NCBI GenBank assembly: GCA_025057155.1
Contig: JANWYD010000008.1
Location: 1 to 64,000, forward strand
From: Chloroflexaceae bacterium
GTDB lineage: Bacteria > Chloroflexota > Chloroflexia > Chloroflexales > Chloroflexaceae
DNA length: 64,000 nt
Direction: 5' to 3'
The notes under the pieces are model-generated. The model was given only the letters and a program-made list of their open reading frames with translations, ran no database searches and was not told the origin of the DNA. The stretch's first letter is position 1. Each line of letters begins with the position of its first letter. This document shows positions 16,758 to 24,952 of the stretch, one piece after another. Both the position numbers and the translations under genes were made by a program.

Positions 16758-17999
16758 ATGCCGGGACGGCTTGTTATCGCCTTGCTCGTTATTGGACTTC
16801 TGGCGGGCTGCGGGGCGGCTTTCGGGGCCGCGCCGGTTCCCACATCTACCCTGGCCCGCCCCCCGGCGACCCCCGCCGCGCCCGCGGCTCGCGCCACCTC
16901 CGCCGCGCCCGCCGGGGATGTCGAACGACTCTCCCCGCGCCTGGCGCCGGTCGTCCAGGGTCTGCGCCGGCCCACCCACGTGACCGGCGCGGGTGACGGC
17001 AGCGGGCGGCTCTTCGTGGTTGAACAGGTCGGGCGGGTGCGCATTGTGCGTGATGGGCGGTTGTTGCCCCGGCCCTTTCTCGACATCGAAGGGCTGGTCG
17101 GTTCGCGAGCCAATGAGCAGGGCTTGCTCAGCATCGCCTTCCATCCCCGTTTCGCCGAAAACGGGTTCTTTTTCGTTAACTACACCAACCGCAACGGTCA
17201 TACCGTCGTAGCGCGCTACCGCGTCAGCCGGGACGACCCCGACCGCGCCGATCCGTCCAGCGCCGCCGTGCTGCTGAGGATCGAACAACCCGCGGCTAAC
17301 CATAACGGGGGCCTGTTGAAGTTTGGCCCTGATGGTTACCTCTACATCGGAACCGGCGACGGCGGGGCCGCTGGCGACCCCTGGAACAACGGGCAGCGCC
17401 TTGATACGCTGCTCGGGAAACTGCTGCGTATAGATGTGGATGGGGCCGCGCCCTACGCTATTCCTCCCGACAACCCCATGCTTAACCGCGCTGGCGCCCG
17501 TCCAGAGATCTGGGCCTATGGGCTGCGGAATCCATGGCGCTTCTCCTTCGATCGCGCCACGGGCGACCTGTTCATCGCCGATGTGGGCCAGAACGCCTGG
17601 GAAGAGGTCCACTTTCAGCCCGCCGGCAGCCGCGGCGGCGAGAACTATGGCTGGAGGATTATGGAGGGCAGGGAATGCTTTCGCGCCGAGAGGTGCGATC
17701 AGAGCGGCCTGGAATTGCCCATTGCGGTCTACAGCCATGGTTCGCCCGGCGGGGGCTGTTCGATCACCGGAGGTTATGTTTATCGCGGCGCAGCCTTTCG
17801 GCAACTCACAGGGGTATACCTGTACGCCGATTATTGCAGCGGCAACCTGTGGGGGTTGCGCGCTGCCGGCGGCGGATGGGGCGGCGCGCTGCTGGGAGTT
17901 CTGAATATTCGCGCCAGTTCCTTCGGGGAGGACGACGCCGGGGAGCTCTACCTGACCGACCATGGCGGCGGGGGGCTGTACCGCCTGGTGGTGGAGTAG
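16758..17999 (+). CDS. PQQ-dependent sugar dehydrogenase-like lipoprotein
   Basis: 413 residues. A type II signal peptide with lipobox LLAGC (Cys18) anchors it outside the membrane, followed by an Ala/Pro-rich linker to about residue 52. The rest is a six-bladed beta-propeller of the glucose/sorbosone dehydrogenase family: RRPTHVTGAGDGSGRLFVVE, GLLSIAFHP, NHNGGLLKFGPDGYLYIGTG, IWAYGLRNPWRFSFD, and DVGQNAWEE with ENYGW. The family is quinone (PQQ) and calcium dependent; the sugar substrate is not known. Expressed alone, with a hairpin before it. Confidence 0.93.
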   Translation: MPGRLVIALLVIGLLAGCGAAFGAAPVPTSTLARPPATPAAPAARATSAAPAGDVERLSPRLAPVVQGLRRPTHVTGAGDGSGRLFVVEQVGRVRIVRDGRLLPRPFLDIEGLVGSRANEQGLLSIAFHPRFAENGFFFVNYTNRNGHTVVARYRVSRDDPDRADPSSAAVLLRIEQPAANHNGGLLKFGPDGYLYIGTGDGGAAGDPWNNGQRLDTLLGKLLRIDVDGAAPYAIPPDNPMLNRAGARPEIWAYGLRNPWRFSFDRATGDLFIADVGQNAWEEVHFQPAGSRGGENYGWRIMEGRECFRAERCDQSGLELPIAVYSHGSPGGGCSITGGYVYRGAAFRQLTGVYLYADYCSGNLWGLRAAGGGWGGALLGVLNIRASSFGEDDAGELYLTDHGGGGLYRLVVE

Positions 18000-18108
18000 G
18001 GCTAGCGCCGGGAGCAGCGGCGAGACATGTTTCGCCTGAACGCAGGTTCATCACATGCGTTGCCGTTTGCAGCGTTCCGCCCTCCTCGCCCACTCTCTCT
18101 AGGATTTG

Positions 18109-19185
18109 CTACTCGCAGGCCTGGGCAATAACGTTATCCCACTGCTTTATATGCCAGCGCCCGTGAAGATAGTGCAGATCGGCGCGGAAACAGGCCTGGC
18201 CGCGCTCGTAGACGACGCGGGCGTAGCCCACTCGATAGCGCAGGCTCTCGTCGAAGGTGGGGATCAGTTCGTAGCGCTGGAAGGCGCCATACGACGACTC
18301 GTTGGCCTTGACCACATAATCGGTCAAGAACGCCAGGGTTCGGAACATGCTCTGGCGCCGTTCGGCATCATCAGCGATCAGGAAGGTTTCGGCACGAGCA
18401 GAGTCGCCGCCGAACATCGCCGCGACCCACTCGGCGAGGGTGTCGTCGGCCTCGGCGAGGGCTGCCTCGGCGGGAAGGGGGCCAGGCAAGTGCTGGTCAA
18501 TATATTCGTCGCAGACCTTCACGCCAGGCTCCCACTCGACGACGCGCCAGGCCCCGGGGACGCGCACGAGGCGCGTGGCGAAACAGGAACTGCCGCGGGC
18601 GAACAGGACCTTGCTCAGGCCAATGCGTTCCTGCTCATCGGCGCCGGGAACCACCCCAAGGGCCTCGAAGCGACCCAGATACGGCCCGACAAGGCTGACC
18701 AGGCTGCCGAACTTCAGCCAGGTCGCTGTCACCTCCAGTTGCTTGCGAACGTGCTCGGCGCGGCGTTCGGGATCAGGCTCAGCCGCAATGGCCAGGGCCT
18801 CCGTTTCGTTGCCAGAGAGCATGGCCAGCACCCAGCGGTGATGGACCTCTTCGGCTTCGGGGTCGGTCGCCGCGGCGACCGGCGCATCCCCGGCGGCGGG
18901 GGCGGCAGCCGGGGGGACGGGCAAAGCAGCGGGGGCGGGCACGGCGGCGCCCTCCGGGGCGCCGGCAGGCGACGGCGGGGCGTCAGGCACAGGAGCTGTG
19001 GGGCGTTCGGGCAAAGCGGCGGGGTCGGGCGATGCGGCGACCTGCGCGGTGGCGCCCTCCGGGGCGCCGGCGGGCGGCGGAGCGGGGGCGCAGGCGACAA
19101 GCAGCGCGGCGCAGGCGCCGCACGCGGCGAGGAACGATGCCCGGCGACGCAGGCGCGGCAACCAGCGGGCGCATCGAGACGACAT
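18109..19185 (-). CDS. Lipoprotein with duplicated domain
   Basis: 358 residues, unrecognised. A basic N-terminus and a lipobox (LLVAC, Cys32) indicate a lipoprotein, followed by an Ala/Pro-rich linker of about 80 residues. Two similar domains of about 110 residues follow: the first starts HHRWVLAMLSGNETEALAIA and the second LAEWVAAMFGGDSARAETFL; each ends in a beta strand pair, LVRVPGAWRVVEWEPG and LHYLHGRWHIKQWDN. The pattern suggests a duplicated NTF2-like or similar small alpha+beta fold. ATG 19185 has GGAGGA upstream. It converges with the sugar dehydrogenase. Confidence 0.82.
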   Translation of the reverse strand: MSSRCARWLPRLRRRASFLAACGACAALLVACAPAPPPAGAPEGATAQVAASPDPAALPERPTAPVPDAPPSPAGAPEGAAVPAPAALPVPPAAAPAAGDAPVAAATDPEAEEVHHRWVLAMLSGNETEALAIAAEPDPERRAEHVRKQLEVTATWLKFGSLVSLVGPYLGRFEALGVVPGADEQERIGLSKVLFARGSSCFATRLVRVPGAWRVVEWEPGVKVCDEYIDQHLPGPLPAEAALAEADDTLAEWVAAMFGGDSARAETFLIADDAERRQSMFRTLAFLTDYVVKANESSYGAFQRYELIPTFDESLRYRVGYARVVYERGQACFRADLHYLHGRWHIKQWDNVIAQACE

Positions 19186-19817
19186 GGGAAATCCTCCATC
19201 TTCCTGTACGCGGGACCACACCGTATGTACCGCTTCAGGCAAGGGGAGGATACGGTCATTGCACACCGTCGTGGCGGCGCGGGGCCGCCACGCGGTTCCG
19301 GGCGGCGGCGTGCGCGCCAGGCGCGGACGGCCGCGCCCCCCGGCAGCGAAACGGCCCATCCGTTCGGTGGAATGACGGCCCGGCGGCGATACGCGGAACG
19401 GCCCGGCGGCCATCCGCCCACCCGTCCGGCGGCCATGCGGCCCCGGGGCGAACCGTAGAGACGGCCCGGCGGAACGTCTCTACGTCGCCAATGGGATGGG
19501 CACGCGGTTATGGGCGGTGGCCGGCCCCACGTCGCCCCCAGGCGGGCGCGCGATGATGGGGGGCGGGGGGTGAAACCGTCGCCGGCAGGGTCACGTTTGC
19601 GTGGACGCCGGGCGAACCAGTTACCACACACATGCGTTCGTGTTTATCCAGGGTTGTTGTAACGAATGTTCGATGTAGGTATACTGATTCGCGGGAAGGT
19701 TGCCTGGCACATTTTCAGGCAACCCGTTTGTACGATTTTGGATTTTAGATTTTGGATTTTAGATTTGCGCTGCGCCAGATCAACAATCCGCAATCGCACC
19801 GGACCGGAGGAACAGGC
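19186..19817. other. 632-bp gene-free stretch with GC-rich repeats
   Basis: No credible gene. 19375-19480 contains several GGCCCGGCGG units and a GTAGAGACGGCCCGGCG/CGTCTCTAC palindrome like the one at 54655-54735. 19733-19766 is a heptad repeat of GGATTTT/AGATTTT units. The rest is GC-rich and featureless. Confidence 0.7.
19733..19766. repeat. Heptad repeat (GGATTTT/AGATTTT)n
   Basis: Four to five 7-bp units upstream of the Uma2 gene. Confidence 0.8.
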
Positions 19818-20435
19818 ATGCCAACCGATCTGCGAGACGCGCCTATGCACCTTGTGCGCGAGAGCGATGGGGTCTCGATTTCTCTGGCGCCGCTGCAGGG
19901 GCACTGGACGGCTGAACAGTACCTGCGGTTGACCGATCACACCCGGCACCTGGTGGAGTTCACCGATGGCCGCATTGAGGTCCTGCCAATGCCAACCCAG
20001 CAGCACCAGCTCATCCTCGGGTTCCTGTATCGCGCCTTCTTCGCCTTTCTCCAACCGCTCGGGGGCATCGTGCTGTTCGCGGCCCTGCGTCTCCAGATCC
20101 GTCCCGAGAAGTTTCGGGAGCCGGATTTGCTGGCGCTGCGACGGGCGGACGATCCGCGGGCGCAGAACCGCTACTGGCTCGGGGCGGATCTGGTGGCGGA
20201 GATCGTCAGCGCCGATGACCCTGAGCGGGATACGGTGGAGAAGGTCGCCGACTACGCCGAGGCGGGCATCCCTGAATACTGGATCGTCAACCCGCTGGAT
20301 GAGACGGTGACGGTGCTGGTCCTGGAGGAGGGGACCTACGTGGAGCACGGCGTCTTCCGCCGGGGTGCGCAGGCAACGTCGCGACTCCTCGCCGGCTTCA
20401 GCGTGAGCGTGGACGAGGTGTTCGCAGCGGGGTAG
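19818..20435 (+). CDS. Uma2 family endonuclease (DUF820)
   Basis: 205 residues. It has the PD-(D/E)XK-type nuclease fold of the Uma2 family: VEFTDGRIEVLPMPTQQHQ, LRLQIRPEKFREPDLL, LVAEIVSADDPERDTVEKVADYAEAGIPEYWIVNP. The acidic residues of EPDLL and AEIVS with the Lys of EKVADY form the likely catalytic set. Such genes are very abundant in Chloroflexota and cyanobacteria, usually as singletons, and their role is unsettled. ATG 19818 follows GGAGG. It is convergent with the NACHT-FGE gene. Confidence 0.92.
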   Translation: MPTDLRDAPMHLVRESDGVSISLAPLQGHWTAEQYLRLTDHTRHLVEFTDGRIEVLPMPTQQHQLILGFLYRAFFAFLQPLGGIVLFAALRLQIRPEKFREPDLLALRRADDPRAQNRYWLGADLVAEIVSADDPERDTVEKVADYAEAGIPEYWIVNPLDETVTVLVLEEGTYVEHGVFRRGAQATSRLLAGFSVSVDEVFAAG

Positions 20436-20461
20436 GGTGGGAGGTTCGGCACCTGAATGCG

Positions 20462-23400
20462 CTAACTACTCTGAGAGTTTTTCGATAACTCCGCCCCCTC
20501 CCCAACCCTCCCCCGCTGGGGGAGGGAGTCCGGCGCCTCCCCCCAACGGGGGGAGGCTGGGAGGGGGGCGGAACTGCTGTGCGAGCAAGGGGCCGCACAC
20601 ACCCGCAAACCCCAGCTGAGGTAGGCGTTGTCAGGACGACTCCTGGACCGTGCATTGCAGCGAACAGTTGTACTATTAGTCCGCCACGACCCGCCTCGCA
20701 GCGGCGCATCGTAATCGCCAGGTGTAAAGTCTTTCACCAACATCCCACTCCCTGCCGGGTAGCCCGCAGAGCTGCTCGCGGTCCACTCCCACACGTTGCC
20801 GGCCAGGTCCAGCGCCCCGCAGGCCGCCGCCCCCGCCGGGCAGCAACCCACCGGCGCGGGCCGGCCCAGGCCGCTGGCGTCGTAGATTGCCAGCTCCGGG
20901 GTCGGCTCCGCCGCGCCCCAGGGGTAGGGGCGGCGCCCGCCCTGCCCGTCCCATGCCGCCGCGGCCTCCCATTCGGCCTCGGTGGGCAGGCGCACCTCGT
21001 AGCCCGCCGGCAGGGCGTCCCCGAGCTGCTCGCTCAGCCAGGCGCAGAAGGCCGCGGCCTCGTACCAGGTCACCCCGATCACCGGCTGGTTGGGGGCATT
21101 ATACCCTGACTCCCCCCACGACCAGGGTTCGGTGCGCTGCAGCGACCGTTTCCACTCCCAGCCCTCCGGCGTCCACCAGCGTTCAGCCTCGGGGCCGTAG
21201 CCCACCGCCACGAACGGTTTGTACTGGGCCACGGTGATGGGGTAGCGAGCGATCCAGAAGGCGGCCAGCGGCACGTCCGCCGCTGCGTCATCGTCCCACC
21301 CGCCGATGCGGTAGGTCCCCGCGGGCAGGTAGCACCAGTAGCCGGCGGGCTGGCCGAAGGTCGCGGTGCGCCGGGCCAGTTCCGCGCGCCATTGTTCCAT
21401 CGTTACGGGGAAGCGCGGGTCGCCCAGGTCGCCGAGGAGTTCGCCGGCGCGCAGCCGCTCGGCGAGGGGGAGCGGCTGGTCGCGGTCGGCCAGCAGGGTG
21501 GCGAGGCCCTGTTTGAGCTCGCGCTGCCAGCGGTCCACCCGGATCTGCGGCCGGGTGCGCAGGTAGGTCCAGTCGCGATCCGCGCCAAGCTCGGCGGCCA
21601 GGATGAGGTCACGGTACCAGCGGGCCGCTGGCTTCGGCGCCCCGCCCTCCTCGCGCTCGATCAGGTCGCCCAGCAGCCGGTCGAGCACCAGCGGCGCGGC
21701 CAGCCCGGCCCCCAGGAAGATCGGCTCGCGCCAGCGATCGTCGTCGCGGTGGCGCATGATGAGCGCCACCGGGTCGTCGGTATTCAGCGCAATCTCGCGC
21801 CCGGCGCAGTGTTCCTGCAATGTCAGGTGGGCGAAGACGAACGAGTCGCGCTCATCGGCCACCAGCAAGCCGCTGCGCTGCTCGAAGTAGTCCAGGCAGT
21901 TCAGGGCGGCGTCGCCCGGCCCGCTGACCCGGGCTTGCTGGAAGAAGTCGATCAGCGCCGTGTAGACGTCGCCGCGCGCCAGGCGCCCGCGCCCGTCAGC
22001 CGAGGTGGCGCGCGCATGGGCCTGGTAGGAGAGCCGGTCGAGGAGCGGGCGAATGTAGCTGCTATCCCACTCCGGCTTGCCGATCGCCTGGCCCAGGCTC
22101 TGGCCGTCGCGCACCAGGTCCCACTGGCCGAGCAGCAGGTCGAGGATGCGCTCGTAGAGCTGGGGCCGGTCACGGGGCAGCTCACCCCGGTTGTAGATCA
22201 CCAGGGCCATCATCGTCAGCAGCAGAGGCGTCTCGGCCATCTGGCGCAACCGGGGGCGGGCCGGGTCCTCGATGGCGGCGATGAGCCGGGCGCTGAGCCC
22301 TTCGGCCTGGGCCTGGTCGATCTGGCCCCTGGCGACCAGTTCGCGGTGCCAGGCCGGCACGAAGTGGCGCATCTGGCCCAGGGTGAAGGGGGCCAGGGTC
22401 TCGACCGGCCAGTTCAGTTCGGCGTGCACCTCTTTGGTGAACGCCCGCACGCGGCAGGTGACCACCGCCGGGCAGGCGGGGTAGCGCCGGGTGATGGCGC
22501 GCACCGCCTGGAGCGTTGTCAGGCGATCGGCGACGCCGGGGGCGCCGGCCAGCGGCGTCTCATCGAGGCCATCGAAGAGCAGCAGCGCCGCCCCGCGCGA
22601 GAGAGCGGCGCTGAGGGCATCGTCCACCTGGTGGGTGCAGCAGGCGTGCAACTCGTCGCGGAGGGCGGCGTAGACGGTCGTATTGCTGTTGCCATCGCGG
22701 GCGATGCGGCCAGCCAGCGCGCGCAGCGGCACGAGGATCGGCAGCAGCGCGCGATCGTCTCCGCCGGCGAGCGGGGGCGCCCGCTCCGGGTCCAGTTCTC
22801 GCCGGGCCAGCGCCCAGGCGAGGTAGCGCAGGAAGGTGGACTTGCCGCTGCCGGGGGCGCCGAGGAGGATCAGGCGCCTATGGCGCCGCAGGGCCTCGAC
22901 CGCAGTCAAGGCGCGCTCGAGGACGATCGCATCGGCGCTTCCGGCGTCGCGCCGGTAGAGGGCCGCATCGGGCAGGGCGTGGTCGGGGTCAAACTCCCGC
23001 TTGAGGGGCCGCCGCGGGTCATCGTTCTGGAAATAGGCGCGCAGTTGGCTGGCCGGGCCGCGGGCGACCTCGACACGATGGGTGGTGGCCAGGGCGACAT
23101 AGACGCGGGGCAACTCGAGGCTCTGGCCGCGACTGAGGCGCTCGTCGAGGCCGCGCAGGGGCAGGTGGACCAGCTTCGCGGCCAGCCCTTCCAGATACCA
23201 GACCAGGCGGCGCCGCTCGTCCTCCTCCGGCGTGCGCCCGTAGATGATCGTGCCCAGGTTAACGCCGACGGCGATGTGGCCCTTCAGCACATCGCGCCCG
23301 GCAATGTCGCCGATCGACACATCACCAAACTGGTTCCCCTCGCCGAAGAAGACCAGGGCCTCAACACGGGCGCGCTGGTCAGAGGACAGGCCGAGTTCAG

Positions 23401-23506
23401 CGGCCCTCTTTTCAAACGCGGCGCGGGCGGTGGCCGCATCGAACTCGGTACACAGGTCGCGCAGGCGACGGATCAGGGCGGCGAGATCGTCGGGATGGGC
23501 CGACAC
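20462..23506 (-). CDS. NACHT STAND NTPase fused to C-terminal FGE-sulfatase (C-type lectin-like) domain
   Basis: 1014 residues. Residues 1-50 are a helical adaptor. Residues 57-90 are a glycine-rich strand repeat (GDVSIGDIAGRDVLKGHI) seen before STAND modules. The NACHT NTPase has Walker A GAPGSGKST at 216-224 and Walker B LLLFDGLDE at 308-316, then winged-helix and helical parts to about 710. Residues 722-971 are a formylglycine-generating-enzyme-like domain (WIARYPITVAQYKPFV, GVTWYEAAAFCAWLSE, RLPTEAEWEAAA, DLAGNVWEWT, RGGSW). The end of this domain (937-970) looks like a retroelement-diversified ligand-binding face. Residues 976-1014 are encoded by a MITE-like repeat. Probable role: sensor of a conflict or self/non-self system; the effector is not evident. 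Confidence 0.9.
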   Translation of the reverse strand: MSAHPDDLAALIRRLRDLCTEFDAATARAAFEKRAAELGLSSDQRARVEALVFFGEGNQFGDVSIGDIAGRDVLKGHIAVGVNLGTIIYGRTPEEDERRRLVWYLEGLAAKLVHLPLRGLDERLSRGQSLELPRVYVALATTHRVEVARGPASQLRAYFQNDDPRRPLKREFDPDHALPDAALYRRDAGSADAIVLERALTAVEALRRHRRLILLGAPGSGKSTFLRYLAWALARRELDPERAPPLAGGDDRALLPILVPLRALAGRIARDGNSNTTVYAALRDELHACCTHQVDDALSAALSRGAALLLFDGLDETPLAGAPGVADRLTTLQAVRAITRRYPACPAVVTCRVRAFTKEVHAELNWPVETLAPFTLGQMRHFVPAWHRELVARGQIDQAQAEGLSARLIAAIEDPARPRLRQMAETPLLLTMMALVIYNRGELPRDRPQLYERILDLLLGQWDLVRDGQSLGQAIGKPEWDSSYIRPLLDRLSYQAHARATSADGRGRLARGDVYTALIDFFQQARVSGPGDAALNCLDYFEQRSGLLVADERDSFVFAHLTLQEHCAGREIALNTDDPVALIMRHRDDDRWREPIFLGAGLAAPLVLDRLLGDLIEREEGGAPKPAARWYRDLILAAELGADRDWTYLRTRPQIRVDRWQRELKQGLATLLADRDQPLPLAERLRAGELLGDLGDPRFPVTMEQWRAELARRTATFGQPAGYWCYLPAGTYRIGGWDDDAAADVPLAAFWIARYPITVAQYKPFVAVGYGPEAERWWTPEGWEWKRSLQRTEPWSWGESGYNAPNQPVIGVTWYEAAAFCAWLSEQLGDALPAGYEVRLPTEAEWEAAAAWDGQGGRRPYPWGAAEPTPELAIYDASGLGRPAPVGCCPAGAAACGALDLAGNVWEWTASSSAGYPAGSGMLVKDFTPGDYDAPLRGGSWRTNSTTVRCNARSRSRPDNAYLSWGLRVCAAPCSHSSSAPLPASPRWGEAPDSLPQRGRVGEGAELSKNSQSS
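20470..20582. repeat. MITE-like element, copy 2 (inside the NACHT-FGE 3' end)
   Basis: Core with two palindromic GC blocks (CCCCCGCTGGGGG and CCCCCCAACGGGGGG types). The left end CTGAGAGTTTTTCG is a worn terminal repeat. It overlaps the last 38 or so codons of the NACHT-FGE gene. Confidence 0.8.
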
Positions 23507-23583
23507 GGCAGGCTCCTGGACGCGAATGGCGATTCTGGAGCAGTTATACCGCTTGCGCGGGGGGATGGCAAGGGGGGTAATAG

Positions 23584-23622
23584 CATTTTGGATTTTGGAT
23601 TTTGGATTTTGGATTTTGGATT
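23584..23622. repeat. Heptad repeat (GGATTTT)n, perfect
   Basis: Five perfect consecutive GGATTTT units, the cleanest copy in the window, upstream of the NACHT-FGE start. Confidence 0.9.
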
Positions 23623-23681
23623 GGTGTATTGGCGTCGCAATAAGGCGTGGCGATGCGGCATGGCGCTATGGATGTCTTTTG

Positions 23682-23758
23682 CCCCCCTCCCAGCCTCCCC
23701 CCGCTGGGGGGAGGAGCGCGGTTCCCTTCCCCAGCAGGGGAGGGTCAGGGAGGGGGCA
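23682..23758. repeat. MITE-like element core, copy 3
   Basis: CCTCCCAGCCTCCCCCC, a palindrome, then CCCTTCCCCAGCAGGGG with GGGAGGGGG. Same layout as the other copies but without recognisable terminal repeats. Confidence 0.7.
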
Positions 23759-23866
23759 GGACGACACGGGCCGGAAGCGGGCTCGGCGCCCCGGAACAAC
23801 CCTGGCGTGCGTTTCGCGTATTGGATAGGGGCAGGGGCCTGGGGAAACCTGGTTTCCCCATCCACC

Positions 23867-24811
23867 TCACACCTTCAACCGCGGGTCAAGGGCGTCGCGG
23901 AGGCCGTCGCCGAGGAGGTTGAAGCCCAGGACGGTGAGCATGATCGCCAGGCCGGGGAAGAAGACCAGGTGCGGGGCGGTGAAGACCTGGTTGCGCTCGG
24001 CGCTGAGCATGGAGCCCCACTCGGGGGTGGGGGGCTGCGCGCCCAGGCCGAGGAAGGAGAGCGCCGCGACCTCGATGATCGCCGTGCCGATGCCCAGGGT
24101 GGCCTGCACGATCAGCGGCGAGATGGCGTTGGGCAGAATGTGCCCGAAGAGGATGGCCAGCGGCCCCAGGCCGATGGTACGGGCCGCCAGCACGTACTCC
24201 TCTTCGCGCGCCGAGAGCACGCTGGCGCGGATCACCCGCGCGTAGGCGGGGATGGAGACGATGGCGATGCCCAGCATGGCGTTGAGCAGGCCGGGACCGA
24301 GCACGCTCACGATGGCGATGGCCAGCAGCAAGAAGGGAAAGGCCAGCACCACGTCGAGGACGCGCATGATCACATTGTCTACCCAGCCGCCGACGAAGCC
24401 CGCCACGGCCCCCAGGAGCACGCCGACGGCCACCGAGATTGACACGGTGACGAAGCCGATGAACAGCGACAGCCGCGCGCCGTAGATCACGCGGCTGAAG
24501 AGGTCGCGGAAGTTCCCGTCCACCCCCATGATGTGCTGGGGCTGGTCGGGCGGGCAGCCGAAGAGGTGGATGCACGGCCCGGAGCGTTTCTGAATGCCCT
24601 CTTGCTTGCCCAGCAGGACCTCGGTGGGGTCAAAGGGGGCGATCCAGGGGGCGAAGATGGCGGTGAAGACGAGCACGCCAATGATGGCCATGCCGATGAT
24701 CGCCGAACGCTGGCGGATGAACTGGCGCCATGCTCGGCGCCAGGGACCTTCGGCGGGGCGCATGGGGGTGACCAGGGTCACCGCTGTGGTGGTGGTTGAC
24801 GTGCTGCTCAT
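23867..24811 (-). CDS. Peptide ABC transporter permease, DppC/OppC type
   Basis: 314 residues. An inner-membrane permease of the binding-protein-dependent importer family. Six helices are seen. The N-terminal OppC signature (FIRQRSAIIGMAIIGVLV) is followed by the periplasmic loop and ASVLSAREEEYVLAARTIGL, the EAA loop that contacts the ATPase. The C-terminus LLGDGLRDALDPRLKV is diagnostic for DppC/OppC. ATG 24811 is used; the extra N-terminal sequence of the longer frame is not family-like. Last gene of a binding protein-permease-permease set; no ATPase gene follows. Confidence 0.94.
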   Translation of the reverse strand: MSSTSTTTTAVTLVTPMRPAEGPWRRAWRQFIRQRSAIIGMAIIGVLVFTAIFAPWIAPFDPTEVLLGKQEGIQKRSGPCIHLFGCPPDQPQHIMGVDGNFRDLFSRVIYGARLSLFIGFVTVSISVAVGVLLGAVAGFVGGWVDNVIMRVLDVVLAFPFLLLAIAIVSVLGPGLLNAMLGIAIVSIPAYARVIRASVLSAREEEYVLAARTIGLGPLAILFGHILPNAISPLIVQATLGIGTAIIEVAALSFLGLGAQPPTPEWGSMLSAERNQVFTAPHLVFFPGLAIMLTVLGFNLLGDGLRDALDPRLKV

Positions 24812-24883
24812 AGGCTGTGGTGCGGTCAGGGGCGCAAGGGGTTGCGCCCCTGACCCCGGGACTGTAATAAGGATCATTTCCGG

Positions 24884-24945
24884 GAGGGCGCAGCCCTCCC
24901 GGACCCTCCCCTGGGCAAGGGATAGGAGGGCTGCGCTCCTGCGAA
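24884..24945. repeat. GGGAGGGC-GCCCTCCC palindrome
   Basis: CGGGAGGGCGCAGCCCTCCCGGA, a palindromic unit in the short space between the two permease genes. Similar units occur at 29244-29290, 33178-33230, 36727-36760, 43860-43925 and 62455-62480. Confidence 0.6.
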
Positions 24946-24952
24946 ACCTCTG

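Larger units (their letters stand above)
23507..23866. other. 360-bp gap between two minus-strand genes
   Basis: No gene. It holds a long heptad repeat (23584-23622) and a MITE-like core (23682-23758). The remainder, up to the end of the permease gene, has no visible signal. Confidence 0.7.

Noticed and set aside
19818-20435. Uma2 gene as toxin of a toxin-antitoxin module
   Set aside because: No small partner gene next to it; such genes are common singletons.
20462-23506. A diversity-generating retroelement reverse transcriptase near the NACHT-FGE gene
   Set aside because: All genes from 16 to 31 kb are accounted for and none is a reverse transcriptase; the DGR idea therefore rests only on the target's codon pattern.
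21392-24442. 1016-codon plus-strand frame opposite the NACHT-FGE gene
   Set aside because: High GC content keeps the antisense frame open; its sequence has no domain resemblance, while the minus-strand protein has clear NACHT and FGE motifs.
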